Assembly (NCBI GenBank): GCA_032164245.1
Contig: JAVMKO010000009.1
Span: 82,688,712-82,752,711 of the forward strand
DNA: 64,000 bases
Reading direction: 5' to 3'
Origin: Sternotherus odoratus
Taxonomy: Eukaryota; Chordata; Testudines; Kinosternidae
Shown here piece after piece: positions 48,469 to 59,861 of this stretch (position 1 is its first letter; the number at the start of each line of letters is the position of its first letter). Position numbers and translations under genes: made by a program. The notes beneath the pieces were generated by a model, which saw only the letters and a program-made list of their open reading frames with translations, was not told the DNA's origin and made no database searches.

Positions 48469-50511
48469 ATGAGGAGGAGTCACTGTGTGAGGTGGCGTGA
48501 CAGAAGCTGTGTTATTCTAAGCATTTGTGTCTCTATGCATTTGCCATGGTTAGTGTTGCATTATTTAAGCCCAGTATAGTACTGAACATTTATTCCTAGG
48601 TGTGAAGACTAGGTCTCTTCCTCTGATTCCTGATTCTGTGTCCCGCGTTGAGGCTCTTATGTCATCTGTGCAGTGATGTCTGCAATTGCAGTGCACTGGA
48701 GTTTGTTAGTAACATTTGAGAGTCAATTAATGGGGAATTCCAGTGACATGTTTGTAGAAGACGGCATTTGGATTATCCCACTCAGTTTGCTCCTTCTGCT
48801 GTAGTGCTCATTGCGAGAAGAACAATCATTAGTTAATAATGATGTGCGTCTTAAAATAAAGCATTATACATTCATTTTTATGCCCATAATCATATTTTCT
48901 GTCAAGGAGGGAAGATCGGGGAACATCTGCCTACCTCATCTTCATGAGAAATATATATAAAGATTACAAGCATATAATATGAACGTTAGCCCTAGTGTTT
49001 ATTCGCTTCTTTTCATCAGTATTCGTTTGAGAGCGTGCCATGCAGTTTGTAGGGAGCAATGCAATCAGTTGAGTAGTATGGTAGATTTAAATCAGTAATA
49101 AAAGCTCTGGGGAAATTAACAAGACAAAACATTAACCACAGACTAAACATTAACATATATTAGCATTTTTATTACACCTGTAGAAATGTTAAATGTGCTT
49201 GGTTACTACTATTAAAAAGTTTATGTTCTATACCATGTAATTTCAATGTTATATTTTGTTTTAAGACATTTGGAGTTTAATTAATCTGATTTCATTAGCA
49301 GAGTTGGAGTAATAGATTTCAGGTTCACTTTTATGATAACTTTAAACATAAGGAACATACTTGTTTTGTGTTTATAATGCTAATAATACATCTAACATTT
49401 AATAAAGTAGGTCACTTAAACGGGGGAAGAGGGAAGGTCTCTTGTTTTATTGAAATCCTTTGGATTTCTGACAAAATTGGATTTCCAACAGCAAGAAAAT
49501 AAACAGTAGTCTGAGGGCAATGAATCCAGTCTATAAATACTGCACATTTTCTCGAGGTCTGTGTCAGGCAGTTATGTGTGTAGTAGAATTCTCTATCAAA
49601 TCATCCTTCAAGAAACTGTATTCAAATCAGTTACAATGGTTAATTGCTTTTCATTTTAATGTGCAGTTTCTCCCAGAAGAAACTCAGAAATAGGTATAAA
49701 ATGACATATGTGAACTTGAGAACAGAGAAGATTGCAGGAGGTAATCTTTAAAAATGAGGCCATTCCCTTGAGGAATAAAACCCTGTACCTTCACGGAAAA
49801 GAATCTATAAGCAGGAGAAATTCATACAGAAGACAAATGGAAACTCAGTGTAAAGTTTAAGCAAAGGTCAAATGTTGCAAGTTATTCTTTAAAGTAAAGT
49901 GAAACTCGTGGTCTGAATAAAAAGGTAAAACATCAAACATCTAACAATCCACTCATTTCAATTCTAGGGGAAAGTTGATTATTTTAAAAAAGTAGCTTCT
50001 AGAAAATTACTTTTAAAACGCACTTGTAGTCTCTAATGCGAATCTCTCACTGGCTTTACGAGTTACACGTGCATTGTTTTGCAATGATTTCCTTATAAAA
50101 TTTGCTTGGTTTAAGAGTAAGAAGACTTCCCCTTGCCTCCCTAAACTACCAGCTCTTGACTTGTTCTGTGATCTGAAAGTCGAGCTGGGTTCTCTGTGGC
50201 TCATGCACTATGGGACCAATCCAGAGCTAATTGAAGTCAATGGGAGTCTTTCCACTGAATTCAGTGGACTTTGGATCAAGCCCTATCATTAGAAATAAAG
50301 ATTCTACCCCTGGAAGTTAGTCAACAATCCATTAAATATTGATAATGCCAGGATCCAGAACACAATGTATTCCTGGGCAGATACAAGAAGCCAGAGTTCT
50401 TGTACAGCTGAGAAAACTGGAACCTTACAATAAAGGGAGTTGAAAGTCTCTGGAAACTAAATATAGTTGGGAGAAACTTCTCTGAACGAAAGACTGTAGT
50501 TTGGTAAATTG

Positions 50512-50580
50512 AGTTTTAGTTTTAGGCTTAGGGTTTAGGCTTAGGTCTTAGTAGGTCTTAGGTTTAGGCGTACTTTTAGT
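50512..50580 (+). repeat. Degenerate TTAGG-type tandem tract
   Basis: About 70 bp made of TTTAGGC, TTAGGG, TTTAGGC, TTAGGTC, TTAGTAGG, TCTTAGG and TTTAGGC units. It resembles a decayed interstitial telomeric repeat but contains only one perfect TTAGGG. A simple-sequence origin is equally possible. Confidence 0.5.
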
Positions 50581-50723
50581 GTGAGGTAGCAGGGTCCACC
50601 CGGCTGGTTAGCATGTGGCAAGCTAGCGAGCTGTTGATTCACATCCTGGTTTGCTATGCTCAGCGTCTCTGGGTAGACAAGCCCTAAGAAGAAGCGTTAA
50701 CTTGAGGGATGCCAGCTATATTC

Positions 50724-51134
50724 AGGCTTTGTCTACGCCGGTGCTTAGGATTTTATTCCCTACTCCCCCTGCACTCTGGAATTTGCCGCTGTGCAAACCT
50801 CTAGTGCAGCGGTGTCCAATACGTTCACCACTAGCCACATGTGGCTCATAGGCTATTGGATTGTGGCTAATACGTGTGGCTTAATGTGGCTTTTTTATAA
50901 TGTAACTAATAAGAAAAATTCAAAACCACAAGCGTGGCTAGCATCGAATTTCTCTTGGACACCGCTGCTCTAGTGTAAACCCACTGCACGGATGGGGTTT
51001 ACTTCACTTTCCAACTAGGGTTTGCACTGGTGCTCCTGAGCTCAAGCCGCCCCCTGTACAGTAGAGTTTGCCGCAGTGCAGTTATCTGAAGGTAGCTTTG
51101 CTCATGCAGAACCACCCCACTGTAGGCAAAGCCT
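50724..51134. mobile_element. Inverted-repeat element split by a 161-bp MITE
   Basis: The left end is AGGCTTTGTCTACGCCGGTG. The right end, reverse-complemented, is AGGCTTTGCCTACAGTGGGG; 12 of the first 13 bases match. The interior has repeated 'gtttgc' and 'cactgcac' motifs. Without the insert it would be about 242 bp. No target duplication was found. Confidence 0.6.
50807..50967. mobile_element. 161-bp hAT MITE
   Basis: Termini CAGCGGTGTCCAA and TTGGACACCGCTG are perfect 13-bp inverted repeats. An 8-bp duplication CTCTAGTG flanks it exactly (50799-50806 and 50968-50975). The interior repeats 'tgtggct' in both orientations. Noncoding. Confidence 0.95.
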
Positions 51135-51694
51135 AAGAGACCTGCAGGTACCTGGCCTCTTCTTTCTTTGATGTGCTCTGCTGGCTGATGCCATTGGCAC
51201 CACCCCTCCTACATTATGCTTCAGCATGGTTTTATCAAGTCCTTGATCCAGCCTTACTCGTGTCAGGACCAATAGCATTCGTGGACTCAAGGAACGGAGC
51301 TGCAAACAGAGAGGGAATTCATGAAAAAAATCGAAGTTAAGTCCTCATAAATGACTGCTTAAAATACCTGACCTTTCCCTGCTCCTCTTCTTTGCTTTAA
51401 AGCCCTGACTGTCGGGGCAGGGAGAGCGGTGGACCTTCCATATTTTGTAAAATTATATACCACATTGCATTACACAGGCACTGGTATGACGGTGTATCTG
51501 TGTTGTCCCCTTCTTTCACTTTTCTGCTCACTGCTGTTGAGCAAAGTAGCTGTTTTGAAATGTTTTGTTCTGCTGTGGCTCTGCAGGGAAATATACACAT
51601 GCATAAAATGCATACAAGAAAAGAGAGAGAGAGTGCTGCCAGAATGGCTAACTCGCTTTCTATTTTATTGCAAGTTTTATAATATTTGATTGCT

Positions 51695-51905
51695 TTCATA
51701 AAGCTCCAGCTCCTGGAATCATGTGATTATGAGAATCTCAGCTTTTTAAAAATGAGGTTTCTAGTCTTCGTGCTTGCAGAGAGAAACTTGAAAATGGGAA
51801 CCCAAAAGGCTCAAAATGCAGAAGACAAATAAAAAACATTACTTTTTTAAAAACCCATGATTTTCTGGGGGACTGACACATGATTTTTGAGCATGTGGGA
51901 TTTGG
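51695..51905 (+). repeat. 'AGCTCCTGGAGTC' dispersed repeat, fullest copy
   Basis: Runs from 'aaagctccagctcctggaat' through 'atgattatgagaatctcagc' and 'acccatgattttctggggga' to 'gggatttggcaagactg'. The 3' half recurs at 10310-10430 ('tttggggttggcagta'), and the 5' half at 54205 and, inverted, at 45485 and 30395. A moderately old family I cannot name. Confidence 0.6.
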
Positions 51906-52108
51906 CAAGACTGGAAAGGAAGCAGCTCGAAGAGCAATGGAGTGAAAATAAGGAAAAGTTAAGTACGAAGGAAGCGACGCCTCAAGAGCAACAGCAGCTG
52001 TGGAAAGAACGAGGTCAGAAATGGGAGCAACTGCTGCAGAAAAGGCTCCCGCGACTGCATGTCATCCCAGTACGTCTTAAACCAACAAGGAAGGCTCCGG
52101 GCTCATGA
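51893..52108 (+). other. Unrecognised 71-codon open frame, Gln/Glu/Lys-rich
   Basis: The first ATG-initiated frame is at 51893. The first few codons (MWDLARL) come from the end of the adjoining dispersed repeat. The remainder is rich in E, K and Q (LERKQLEEQW, EQQQLWKERGQKWEQLLQKR) and would form a charged helix or coiled coil. No splice context, Kozak strength or homologue known to me supports a gene. It may be a piece of a decayed transposon or processed pseudogene. Confidence 0.2.
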
Positions 52109-52879
52109 CGCTGGGTTTATCTCTTTCTCGTTATTGTATTGCAGCCTGGGCAAACAAACTGTGCTGCTCTTGATAATGAAAGAGGTGACGTTTCTAATTT
52201 ATTTACCAAACGAAATGTAGGATGTAATAGAATGGAATTAATCTCTTCTCCACCTTGCTCGTCAGACGCCGGGGGCACCAGGCAGTGGGTGTGCTTTTAG
52301 CCTCCAGCTTGTTGCTAACTGGTAGTTTAGCTGGCTAGCTTAGTTCACCGCAGTGCGAAGATAAATTAGGCAGTCCTAAGACTATAGATTTAAGAGCCTA
52401 ACTGCAGGCCCCCAGCTGCCCTCGGAAACAGGATTTGCTAGTAGTTTAAGTGATAACACAATCTGAACTTGAGTGACATTTACCCAACGTCACCATCTCA
52501 GTAGCAGCTGGTAGGGAAAGGGGATCACAAAATCAATGAAGTCAGCATAATGTCTCCATGAATGAACCTGTGGAACTCTTGCACAATAAGTAACACATTA
52601 TGATTTAGACGCAGGTCTGGGCTAACTGAAGTTGGACTAGGAAAGCAATCTACTGTACTACTTTCCTGTCAGTCTCCCACAGAGGGGTAAGGAACAGATC
52701 TCCGTGGGTGCTGCTTTATAGCAGTCTACGCTCTGATGGGAGAATGAGTACAACTGCAGCGTAGCTGGTTCTGTGCTTACTGAGTGACGAATAGCTGCTT
52801 TCTTAGGGGAAGAACTGGGCAAGGATGTTGATTTACGGAAACCAAAATGGTTCCTGAGAGGATCAGTTTTGAGTCTTCT

Positions 52880-53205
52880 TCTGATTAGAAAAATGTTGGG
52901 GTTTGTTTTTTTTTGGGGGGGGGGGTTCTAATTGTTCAAACTTTTCAAAAAGTTTCATTTTTCAAGTTTAACTTTTCATTTGAAATTTAATTAATTGGTA
53001 CTAAAAAGGGTAAAAAATCAAAATAGAAACAACACATTGAAAAGCTGTTTTCAATTGACCTGATCAGAATATTTTTTTCAAATAATTAGTTCATGTAAAT
53101 TTTTGAGATTTCAACTTTTTATCCTGTGTCGGATTGGGGGAAAAAATTCAAAATCTCGACCTTTCATGGGGTGGGAAAATCATGCCCTGCTCAGCTCTAC
53201 TTGAG
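52880..53205. repeat. AT-rich dispersed repeat with 'cagctctact' end
   Basis: Starts around a T9G10 tract (52910-52925), continues with repeated 'aaactttt', 'aatttt' and 'ttcaaa' motifs, and ends at 'ccctgctcagctctactt'. I recall a similar AT-rich element ending in AGCTCTAC in amniote genomes. Noncoding; boundaries approximate. Confidence 0.4.
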
Positions 53206-54204
53206 AGCGCTTGAGGCACCTCACTTTCTTTTCTTGCTACTTGTCCAGTTTCCAGATCAATGTTTGAGGAGCTAATTTGTGATGTTAACACAAGAGTTTG
53301 TGCGGTATTATTTGGCTGCATCCGCACTGTTTAATGTATTTACGGTACCGATTGTTTTTATTGGTCAGCCTATAAAATACCAACTGAGCTCTGATCTCAG
53401 ACCCCTGTTCCAGGGACTTTGATGTGGCTCTGCGGAGGTGCAGGGGAATCAGGTTGCAGAATCAGGGCTTAGATTGTATGTTGATGTGAGGAAAACCCTC
53501 ACTCAGTGACCACTTCGGACACTAGGGATTGATGTATATGTAGTTGCATCAGGGAAGTGGAGATGCCCCATCTTTTAGTCTGCAGTGGTACTGTGGAGTT
53601 TTACTGCTAATCATGCTATAGAAATTTCTATCACCAGAGGCTGACAAATTCAAAGAACCAGCATATGTACCAATTCTTCTATTTGCCTGTCATAAACTCT
53701 TCTAGTCTGTAATGTGCTTTCCTCTTTCTTGATCTTTAACACAATAATTTTTTAAAGTATTAAACCCAGTCCAAACTGCTGCAGTCAGACGGTCACACAT
53801 GAAATCCACTATCCCTCCAGATTTATTGTCTTTAGCTGGTGTCTTCTTGCATTGGTGGACAAACCTGCATTATCAAACAAGTCAAGCTTATGACCACCTG
53901 GAAACCAAACAGTCAGAGACCAACAGATGCTGTTCTGTGGTTTCCATCTCTAGTTATTTCTGGCCACATTTTCCATACCATAATTCTGTCTCGTAGGCAG
54001 CAATAGGCTATACTTAGGGATTGTGGCTCGGTGGTTCCTAAGATTCACTGGTTGGCTGTAGAATAGTTTTAAGTTGAAACTTTCCATTGTCGCATTCCCG
54101 CAAAGTTAGTTGCAAAAGCTGCAGGCAGCGTATTAGCAACACTGTGACTAAAGGAGTCAGATAACTCATTGGTTTGTCATGAGTCTTGCACTAGTTGGTG
54201 CTGT

Positions 54205-54410
54205 ACTTAAAGTTCCACCTCCTGGAGTCTAGTGATTTACCTGCAAATTTCTGCTTATTTTTTATTTGTAAAGAACTGAAAGTTTCTGGCCCTAATGGTT
54301 GTACGGGGTTGAATGAATCCTAAAGTCTCGCAAACCAGAGGACTAGGAAACAGAACCTGAAATGTTTGGGTTTTTTTTTTAAAAAAAATCTGAGTCTCAT
54401 GTTTTATTTG
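54205..54410 (+). repeat. 'AGCTCCTGGAGTC' dispersed repeat copy
   Basis: Begins 'taaagttccacctcctggag' and continues to an interrupted T/A tract at 54370-54388 followed by 'ctgagtctcatgttttattt'. Same family as 51695-51905, with a diverged centre. Confidence 0.5.
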
Positions 54411-55611
54411 GAGCCTGACTTGGGATCATTGAATGCTTCGGATTGACGATACTGTAATGTCCCTTGTGTGAGCCGGGGCAGATGCAGGAGGCCCTTCCCC
54501 CTCCGCTGCACTGATCCCATATAAAATAGAGCGTTTCTGGTGTAAATGCCTGAGAGCATAAGTACGGGAATGTACGGGACAGCATAAACTGCAGATGTGC
54601 TTTCCAAGGGTGTTCATGTGGGCAACAAGCAGAGTGAATGTTTGTGGGGAAACTCTGCGGTGTTCCCCCAGCTCTGGTAACAAGCCCGTTGCTTTGTGCA
54701 TACTCTGGTCTGGCCAGGGCTTTCCAGAGCATCCTGAAGAGTGAAAGTCACCATTTTCCTCTCAGGTCCCGCTCAGACTCTGTTTTCAGGGCGTGAGTGA
54801 GCTCTCAGGGAAGCACAGTCCTTCCATGCAGGGGTGAAGTGATCAAAGGGGGCGTACGGTTTCATGGGGAGTGGCTGACGATTGTGACAGGAAAACAAAA
54901 TGATCTTCTCTTTTCAAGGGGCTGACAACCAGAAATATTTAGTTCTTCTTTAACTCTGCCCTGATATCTGTATCTTGTTTTGCTCTGACTTTCAAAAAGA
55001 CAAGTGCCGAGGAACTTCTGAAGCACCACGGCTGATAACACAGAGAATATTTAACCTGTCAGTTGGAATTCTGCCAGGAAAACTTACAGCTCAGGGTTTT
55101 GACAGGTGATTGTTCTCTGTGCGTTGCCTTCGATCCCACAAGGCGGGTATCCTTACAGGAGCACTATGTGATCTTGACAATTCTCTTTTATGAGCTTGTT
55201 TCAGTCTTGGAGCAAAACATAGTCGGGAGATCGGAGCGCTGTCCAAAAAAACTAGCCCTAGAAAGGCTGGATCCTTAGCAGACTTCTGTTGGCTTTAATA
55301 TAGAGTTATGCCTGCTAAGGATCTGGCCCAGAAAGATTAGTACAACACCTTGTACTCTTGGAAAGCTCTTGGAAAACAGAGCTTTATATATCTGACCAGG
55401 AACTTCTGTAGAGAGGCACAAAACACACAATCCTTCGACTTTTCCCTTCAAGGTCCTTCATCGTTTGACAAAAAGCCATTGTTACTGCATGAGAACCAGG
55501 ATGTGGTTGAGTCCAGCCTCCACAGTGGAAGAAATTGGCTGACATGCTTGTCATTCTGCTCCAAGTTCTTTTGCTCTACAAGTTCCCCCCACAAATTCCT
55601 CTGGGGTGATG

Positions 55612-55790
55612 CCAGGGGTAAAATTTTCAAAAATACGTGTGACTTGAGAGCCTCATCCGATTTTCACAAGTGTGACATAGGCCCAGATTTTTTTAAGTAT
55701 TTAGGCACCTAACTCCTTACTGACTCCCAAGTGCCTAAGTCACTTTGTCAATGGGACTTTTGGCTCCCAACTCACCAAGGCGCTTTTGGA
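55612..55790. repeat. Dispersed repeat with 'cctaagtcacttt' motif
   Basis: Includes 'taaaattttcaaaaatacgt', 'gatttttttaagtatttagg', 'aagtgcctaagtcactttgt' and 'tgggacttttggctccc'. Same family as 28065 and 32455. It ends about 140 bp before the exon 4 acceptor. Confidence 0.5.
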
Positions 55791-55929
55791 AATTTTACTA
55801 GTTTTGCATCTTTATTGGCTATTTTTAAAAAAAGTATATGGGTGGTGGAAAGTACATCTCTTAGCCTTTTGTTTCTAGTGTATTGCATGCTGCACATTAG
55901 CTCATCATGCTTTTGTGTTGCCTTTTCAG

Positions 55930-56063
55930 ATTAGCAAATTCTGTGGCCACTCTCAGCAGAGACACTATAGATCAGCTCATGACCCTGAAGACCTTTTCAT
56001 TGACAAGAAAGGACGGAAGGTGGCTCACACGGAGCACGAGGAAACCTTGTCCAGCCGGAGAAG
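55930..56063 (+). CDS. GPC3: Glypican-3 exon 4 with furin-type cleavage site
   Basis: A 134-bp exon: acceptor CCTTTTCAG just before 55930, donor GTGAGA at 56064. It encodes 44 codons plus two bases of an arginine codon completed by the next exon. The product covers the loop where glypican-3 is cut by furin-like convertases into disulphide-linked halves. The cut site is RHYR inside [12 protein letters not shown]; human GPC3 has RQYR there (from memory). Downstream, [23 protein letters not shown] and one cysteine match GPC3 closely. Reading phase follows exon 3 exactly. No defects seen. Confidence 0.95.
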
Positions 56064-56352
56064 GTGAGACCGTTTGGACTCAGAGTCTTCATGGCTGCTG
56101 TGTTTGTGAGGCAGGAAACTGCTCTGATGTAAAACTCTGAAATATGCCCATGCCCGTGAGGGTTGCATGTTTTCCCGGGTACTGTGTAACTGTCAATGTT
56201 TGTTTCTTTTAAGCATAAACCTGTCTCCTGGTTCCCATCTTTGATCTTCCAGGGGGCTGTACAAGATGCTGATTTTAAAGGTTGCCAAGGCAGATGTTAA
56301 CCTTAGCCTGCAGCATGGCGCACGAGGTTTCCAACCTTGTTGTATGGAGGGA

Positions 56353-56378
56353 TTTTCTTTTCTTTTCTTTTCTTTTTT
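56353..56378 (+). repeat. (TTTTC)n microsatellite
   Basis: TTTTC units in tandem, five in all, ending in a T6 tract. Confidence 0.9.
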
Positions 56379-57229
56379 ACCCAACACCTTAAAAACATCA
56401 AGGAATGTTCACAGCAGTTTTCTAAGTGTTTGAAAATCAGAGCAGGCGTCTGTGTTCTTGGCACGGCACCCGGCACTTGTTCCAATGAGGTTTAACTCGG
56501 TAAATAGAAGATGTAATTTAGTGGGATCATATTGGTATGAAGGGAAAAAGCTCTTTTCCCTCTCATTGATTTTTAAAACAGACGAGGAGGATTTTTTGTG
56601 AGCGCGCATGCTTATTTATTTAAATAAAAGAACAGCGGCAGAAATGGAATGAGAAAATTTGATTTTTTTGGGGGGGTAAACGTAGAAACGCCCAAAGACG
56701 ACATGAACAAAGTCACCTGTAAATATTTACTTGGCCAAATTCTCATTGTGCTTTCAGTCAGGCCGCACCGGGGTGGACTGAGAGGAGACTGCTTGTAAGT
56801 GTGTTATAAGCATCTCTGTTCCTCCATTAACTTCCTGTGTCAGCAGACTGCACGGTCTCTGGAAGTGATGCGTTATTCTCATTTGAGGAGCATGCTGCAA
56901 TGTACTTAGGGGCTTTAAGAGAGCCTGTACATACTGACATTGGAGGCATTGCTCTCCTCTGCTTTGCCACCGATGTCTCCCATTCTCCTGCTGTGAGGAG
57001 ATGATCACTTGCAGCTTCAGCTGTCAGACGGCATTATTCCTTCCAGTGCTCTTCCTGCTGGATCTGGTACCTAACACTTCCTCCACCTACAATAACACGA
57101 GGGGAGCTGTTTTCAGGACAGGATCTCCTAGGAAGTTGATGGCTACAAGATGAGAGATTGTACACAAGAGGGGAAATGAAAAGGAAGGAGGGATGAGAGA
57201 TTCTGGAACAAATGATCAAACTATCTGTC

Positions 57230-57960
57230 TGTAAGCACCTAGAGGATAATCAGGTGATAAGGAACAGCCAACATGGATCTGTCAAGAACAAATCATGTCA
57301 GACCAACCTAATTCATTCTTTGACAGGGTTACTGGCCTAGTGGGTGGGGGGAAGCAGTAAATATGATATATCTTGATTTTAGTGAGGCTTTTGACGCAGT
57401 CCTAGGAGACAGTCTCATAAACAAACTAGGAAGATGTGGTCTAGATGAAATTATTATAAGATCAGTGCACATCTCTTTGAAAACTGTGCTTAAAGAATAA
57501 CTATTAATGGTTCGCTGTCAAATTGGATGTATGTATCTAGTGGAGTCCTGTAGGGATCTTTTTTGGGGTCAGTACTACTCAATATTTTCATGAATGATTT
57601 GGATAATGGAGTGGAGAGTAGGCTTATAAAATTTTCAGATTACACTAAACTGGGAGGGATTGGAAACACTTTGGAGGACAGGATTAGAATTCAACACAAC
57701 TTTGACAAATTGAAGAATTGGTCTGAAATCAACCAGATCAAACTCAATAAAGACAAGTGCAAAGTACTTCACTTAGGAAGGAGAAATCAAATGAACAACT
57801 ACAAAACGTGGCGTAACTGGCTGAGCAGTAGTATTACAGAAAAGGAACTGGGGATTATAGTGGATTTCAAATTGAATGGGAGACGTACTATGAATACAAG
57901 ATGTATTAAAAGGAGCATCACATGTAAAACATGGGAGGTAATTGTCCCACTCCGCTTAGC
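57230..57960 (+). mobile_element. CR1 LINE fragment, reverse-transcriptase core
   Basis: Covers more upstream reverse-transcriptase sequence than the other copies: 'gccaacatggatctgtcaag', 'tatcttgattttagtgaggc' (the LDFSEAFD segment), then a 173-codon open stretch from 57563 with LLNIFMNDLDNGVES, KFSDYTKLGG (FADD changed to FSDY), KLNKDKCKVLHLGRRN and ITEKELGIIVDFKLN. The match stops abruptly near 57960, before the CR1 3' end, so the 3' part is deleted; this is atypical, since CR1 copies are usually 5'-truncated. Not functional. Confidence 0.85.
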
Positions 57961-58639
57961 AATTCAGCACAGAAATGCCACGAGAAGAATCTTGACTTAT
58001 TTTGGCCTCCCTGATGGTCCCATGAAGAAAATAAAGCCCCCAAGAAACGCATTAAGAACAAATGGTGATCATGAGGTATTCTAGCGCCTGCCGCAAGTCA
58101 AGACATAAATCGTCCTGGGTATTTTTGCAGGGAGAGATGCTTAGGCTTTGTGATGTGTTTTTAATGACATTAGGAAGGCTTTTCTCTTTAACTAAAGCTT
58201 GTTTATTGGTGGAGATGAGGAGATAAATAGCAGCACTGACATCTTTCAATAGCCAGAAAAGCTGCATTATATTACTCCCCATCAATATTGCGGGGGGGTG
58301 GGGGGCGGGAGGAATCCTCTTCCACTCTGTCTGTTAGTTATCGGGGCTGTGTGCACAGGCGGTGTGAATCTGATTATGGGTGAAAAGCTGGATGCCTTAT
58401 TAAAAATAAAGAAATAAAAAATGAAGGCGCTCCTTGATAGCATCCAGACATCTTTCTCTTTGTTTTGTCTGCCCCCAGCTGGGTGGTTTACAGCTCACAG
58501 CTAATCTCGGTAACAGCTTGTTTCACAGTCTGAAGTGGAATTACTGCTTTTAAAATAAGGAATGGTACATGCCAAAAGGCAGACTGTACCTGTCCAGGGA
58601 TGAGGGACATTGCACGAGTGCCCACGGGCTCCAAACAGG

Positions 58640-58745
58640 TTGAAAGGCCCCATTGCGCTAGGTGCTGTACAGAAGATAGTTCCTGCTCCCAAGTCGATGA
58701 CATGCTTACAGATCAGGAGGCAGCCAAAATACATAGGGGGCAAGA
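58640..58745 (+). repeat. 'gcgctaggtgctgtacag' dispersed repeat fragment
   Basis: Contains 'cattgcgctaggtgctgtac' and 'agttcctgctcccaagt', the same family as 63425-63600 ('tgtgttaggtgctgtgtagg', 'tctgtgccccagagagctta'). An abundant amniote repeat that I cannot name with certainty. Confidence 0.5.
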
Positions 58746-59861
58746 AAAGGATGGGAGGAAGGGCATCATGGGCTAGGGGTCTGATGCACACGCCTTGTGG
58801 TTCAACAATAGCGATGTAAGATACCGAGCAAAGCTTAGTATCCCCCCTTCCTTATGGAGCTTAGATCTCCACCCCTAACCTGGCCCATTAAAAGTGTGCT
58901 CCTGCAGCCCCAAGCCCCAATACTCTATGGGCTACGCTCTGGCTGTATTTCATTCATTTTGCCTTGATTTATTTTAGTTATTTTCCATGTGTTTTCTTTT
59001 ACTCCCCCTGCCCTGAGTTAAACACACTCACTGCTCTGCCCCGTTCTCCCTCCACCCTGCGACAACCCCTCGGTCCCAGCCTCCAGTCCAGAGTCACTAG
59101 CAGCAAGCAGGAGAGCTTATTGCCACCGCCAGACTTAAATGGAGGAGGAGTCTCAGTTCTGGGGGCGGAGGGAGGCAACAGAGGCTGTCACAAAGTACCC
59201 CTGAGCCCAGGAGAAGGTGTGCTGCTCTGGGAGTGAGAGGCCTTGAGTCCAAGTAATATTCTTGTGTCCTTCACAACTCTCGTTGATTAGTGCAAGAATA
59301 GTTTTGCACGACAGTTGCTTGGTGTCCCTGTTTTTTCCCCATAAAAGTGACAACCCTAAGCTGAGAGCAACTGAACATCCCGTTCAGTCTCCCCTGACAG
59401 CATATCCAGCAGCTGCCAGAATCTTCTGGGGTACAGGCCCCTTCTCGAGGAGTGATGGTGCGGGGGTTCCTGCTTCACATTGCTCTGTTCTAGGCTAGCT
59501 GCCTGGATCAAGTGACCTGAGGGTACTTTGTGCTAGAGCCAGAGGTATGAACAGGGGTTCTGCCCTGTTCACGTCCACCCCACCTTCCGCTGGTCTCCTT
59601 CTTCCCTCCTGGAGAAAAATGTATGTGCTGCTGGCCTCTTCCATTGCAGGGAGCAGATGGGACTGTCAGACCTGTATCGGCAAATCGCTCACAGTCACAC
59701 ATATGCAGAGGCCAACAGGGTTTTGCAGAATCATGTAGTTGCATGTCTTTCTATGCCGTGTGTAGCAGCAGAACGGGGCTGGCCGGCTGCCCTGAGTCTG
59801 GAGTCATCTATCTTGACAGCAGCAGCTTATCTGCAATGGGGCAAAGCAACAAAGCAAACTT

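Larger units (their letters stand above)
20544..55929 (+). other. GPC3: GPC3 intron 3 (35.4 kb)
   Basis: Complete intron with GTGAGT donor and CCTTTTCAG acceptor, joining phase-0 codons ACA and ATT. It is filled by transposon remains listed separately. Stretches where I see no gene and no recognised element are 20550-20930, 21046-21158, 25120-26280, 26425-28060, 28200-29030, 30180-30390, 30490-32440, 32640-37300, 37970-39800, 42720-45220, 45680-46070, 46660-47610, 48480-50500, 50590-50720, 51140-51690, 52110-52870, 53210-54200 and 54420-55610. Most of these are AT-rich with short simple repeats. A GC-rich, degenerate CCCTGAGTCCCC-like patch lies at 46080-46280. Confidence 0.9.
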
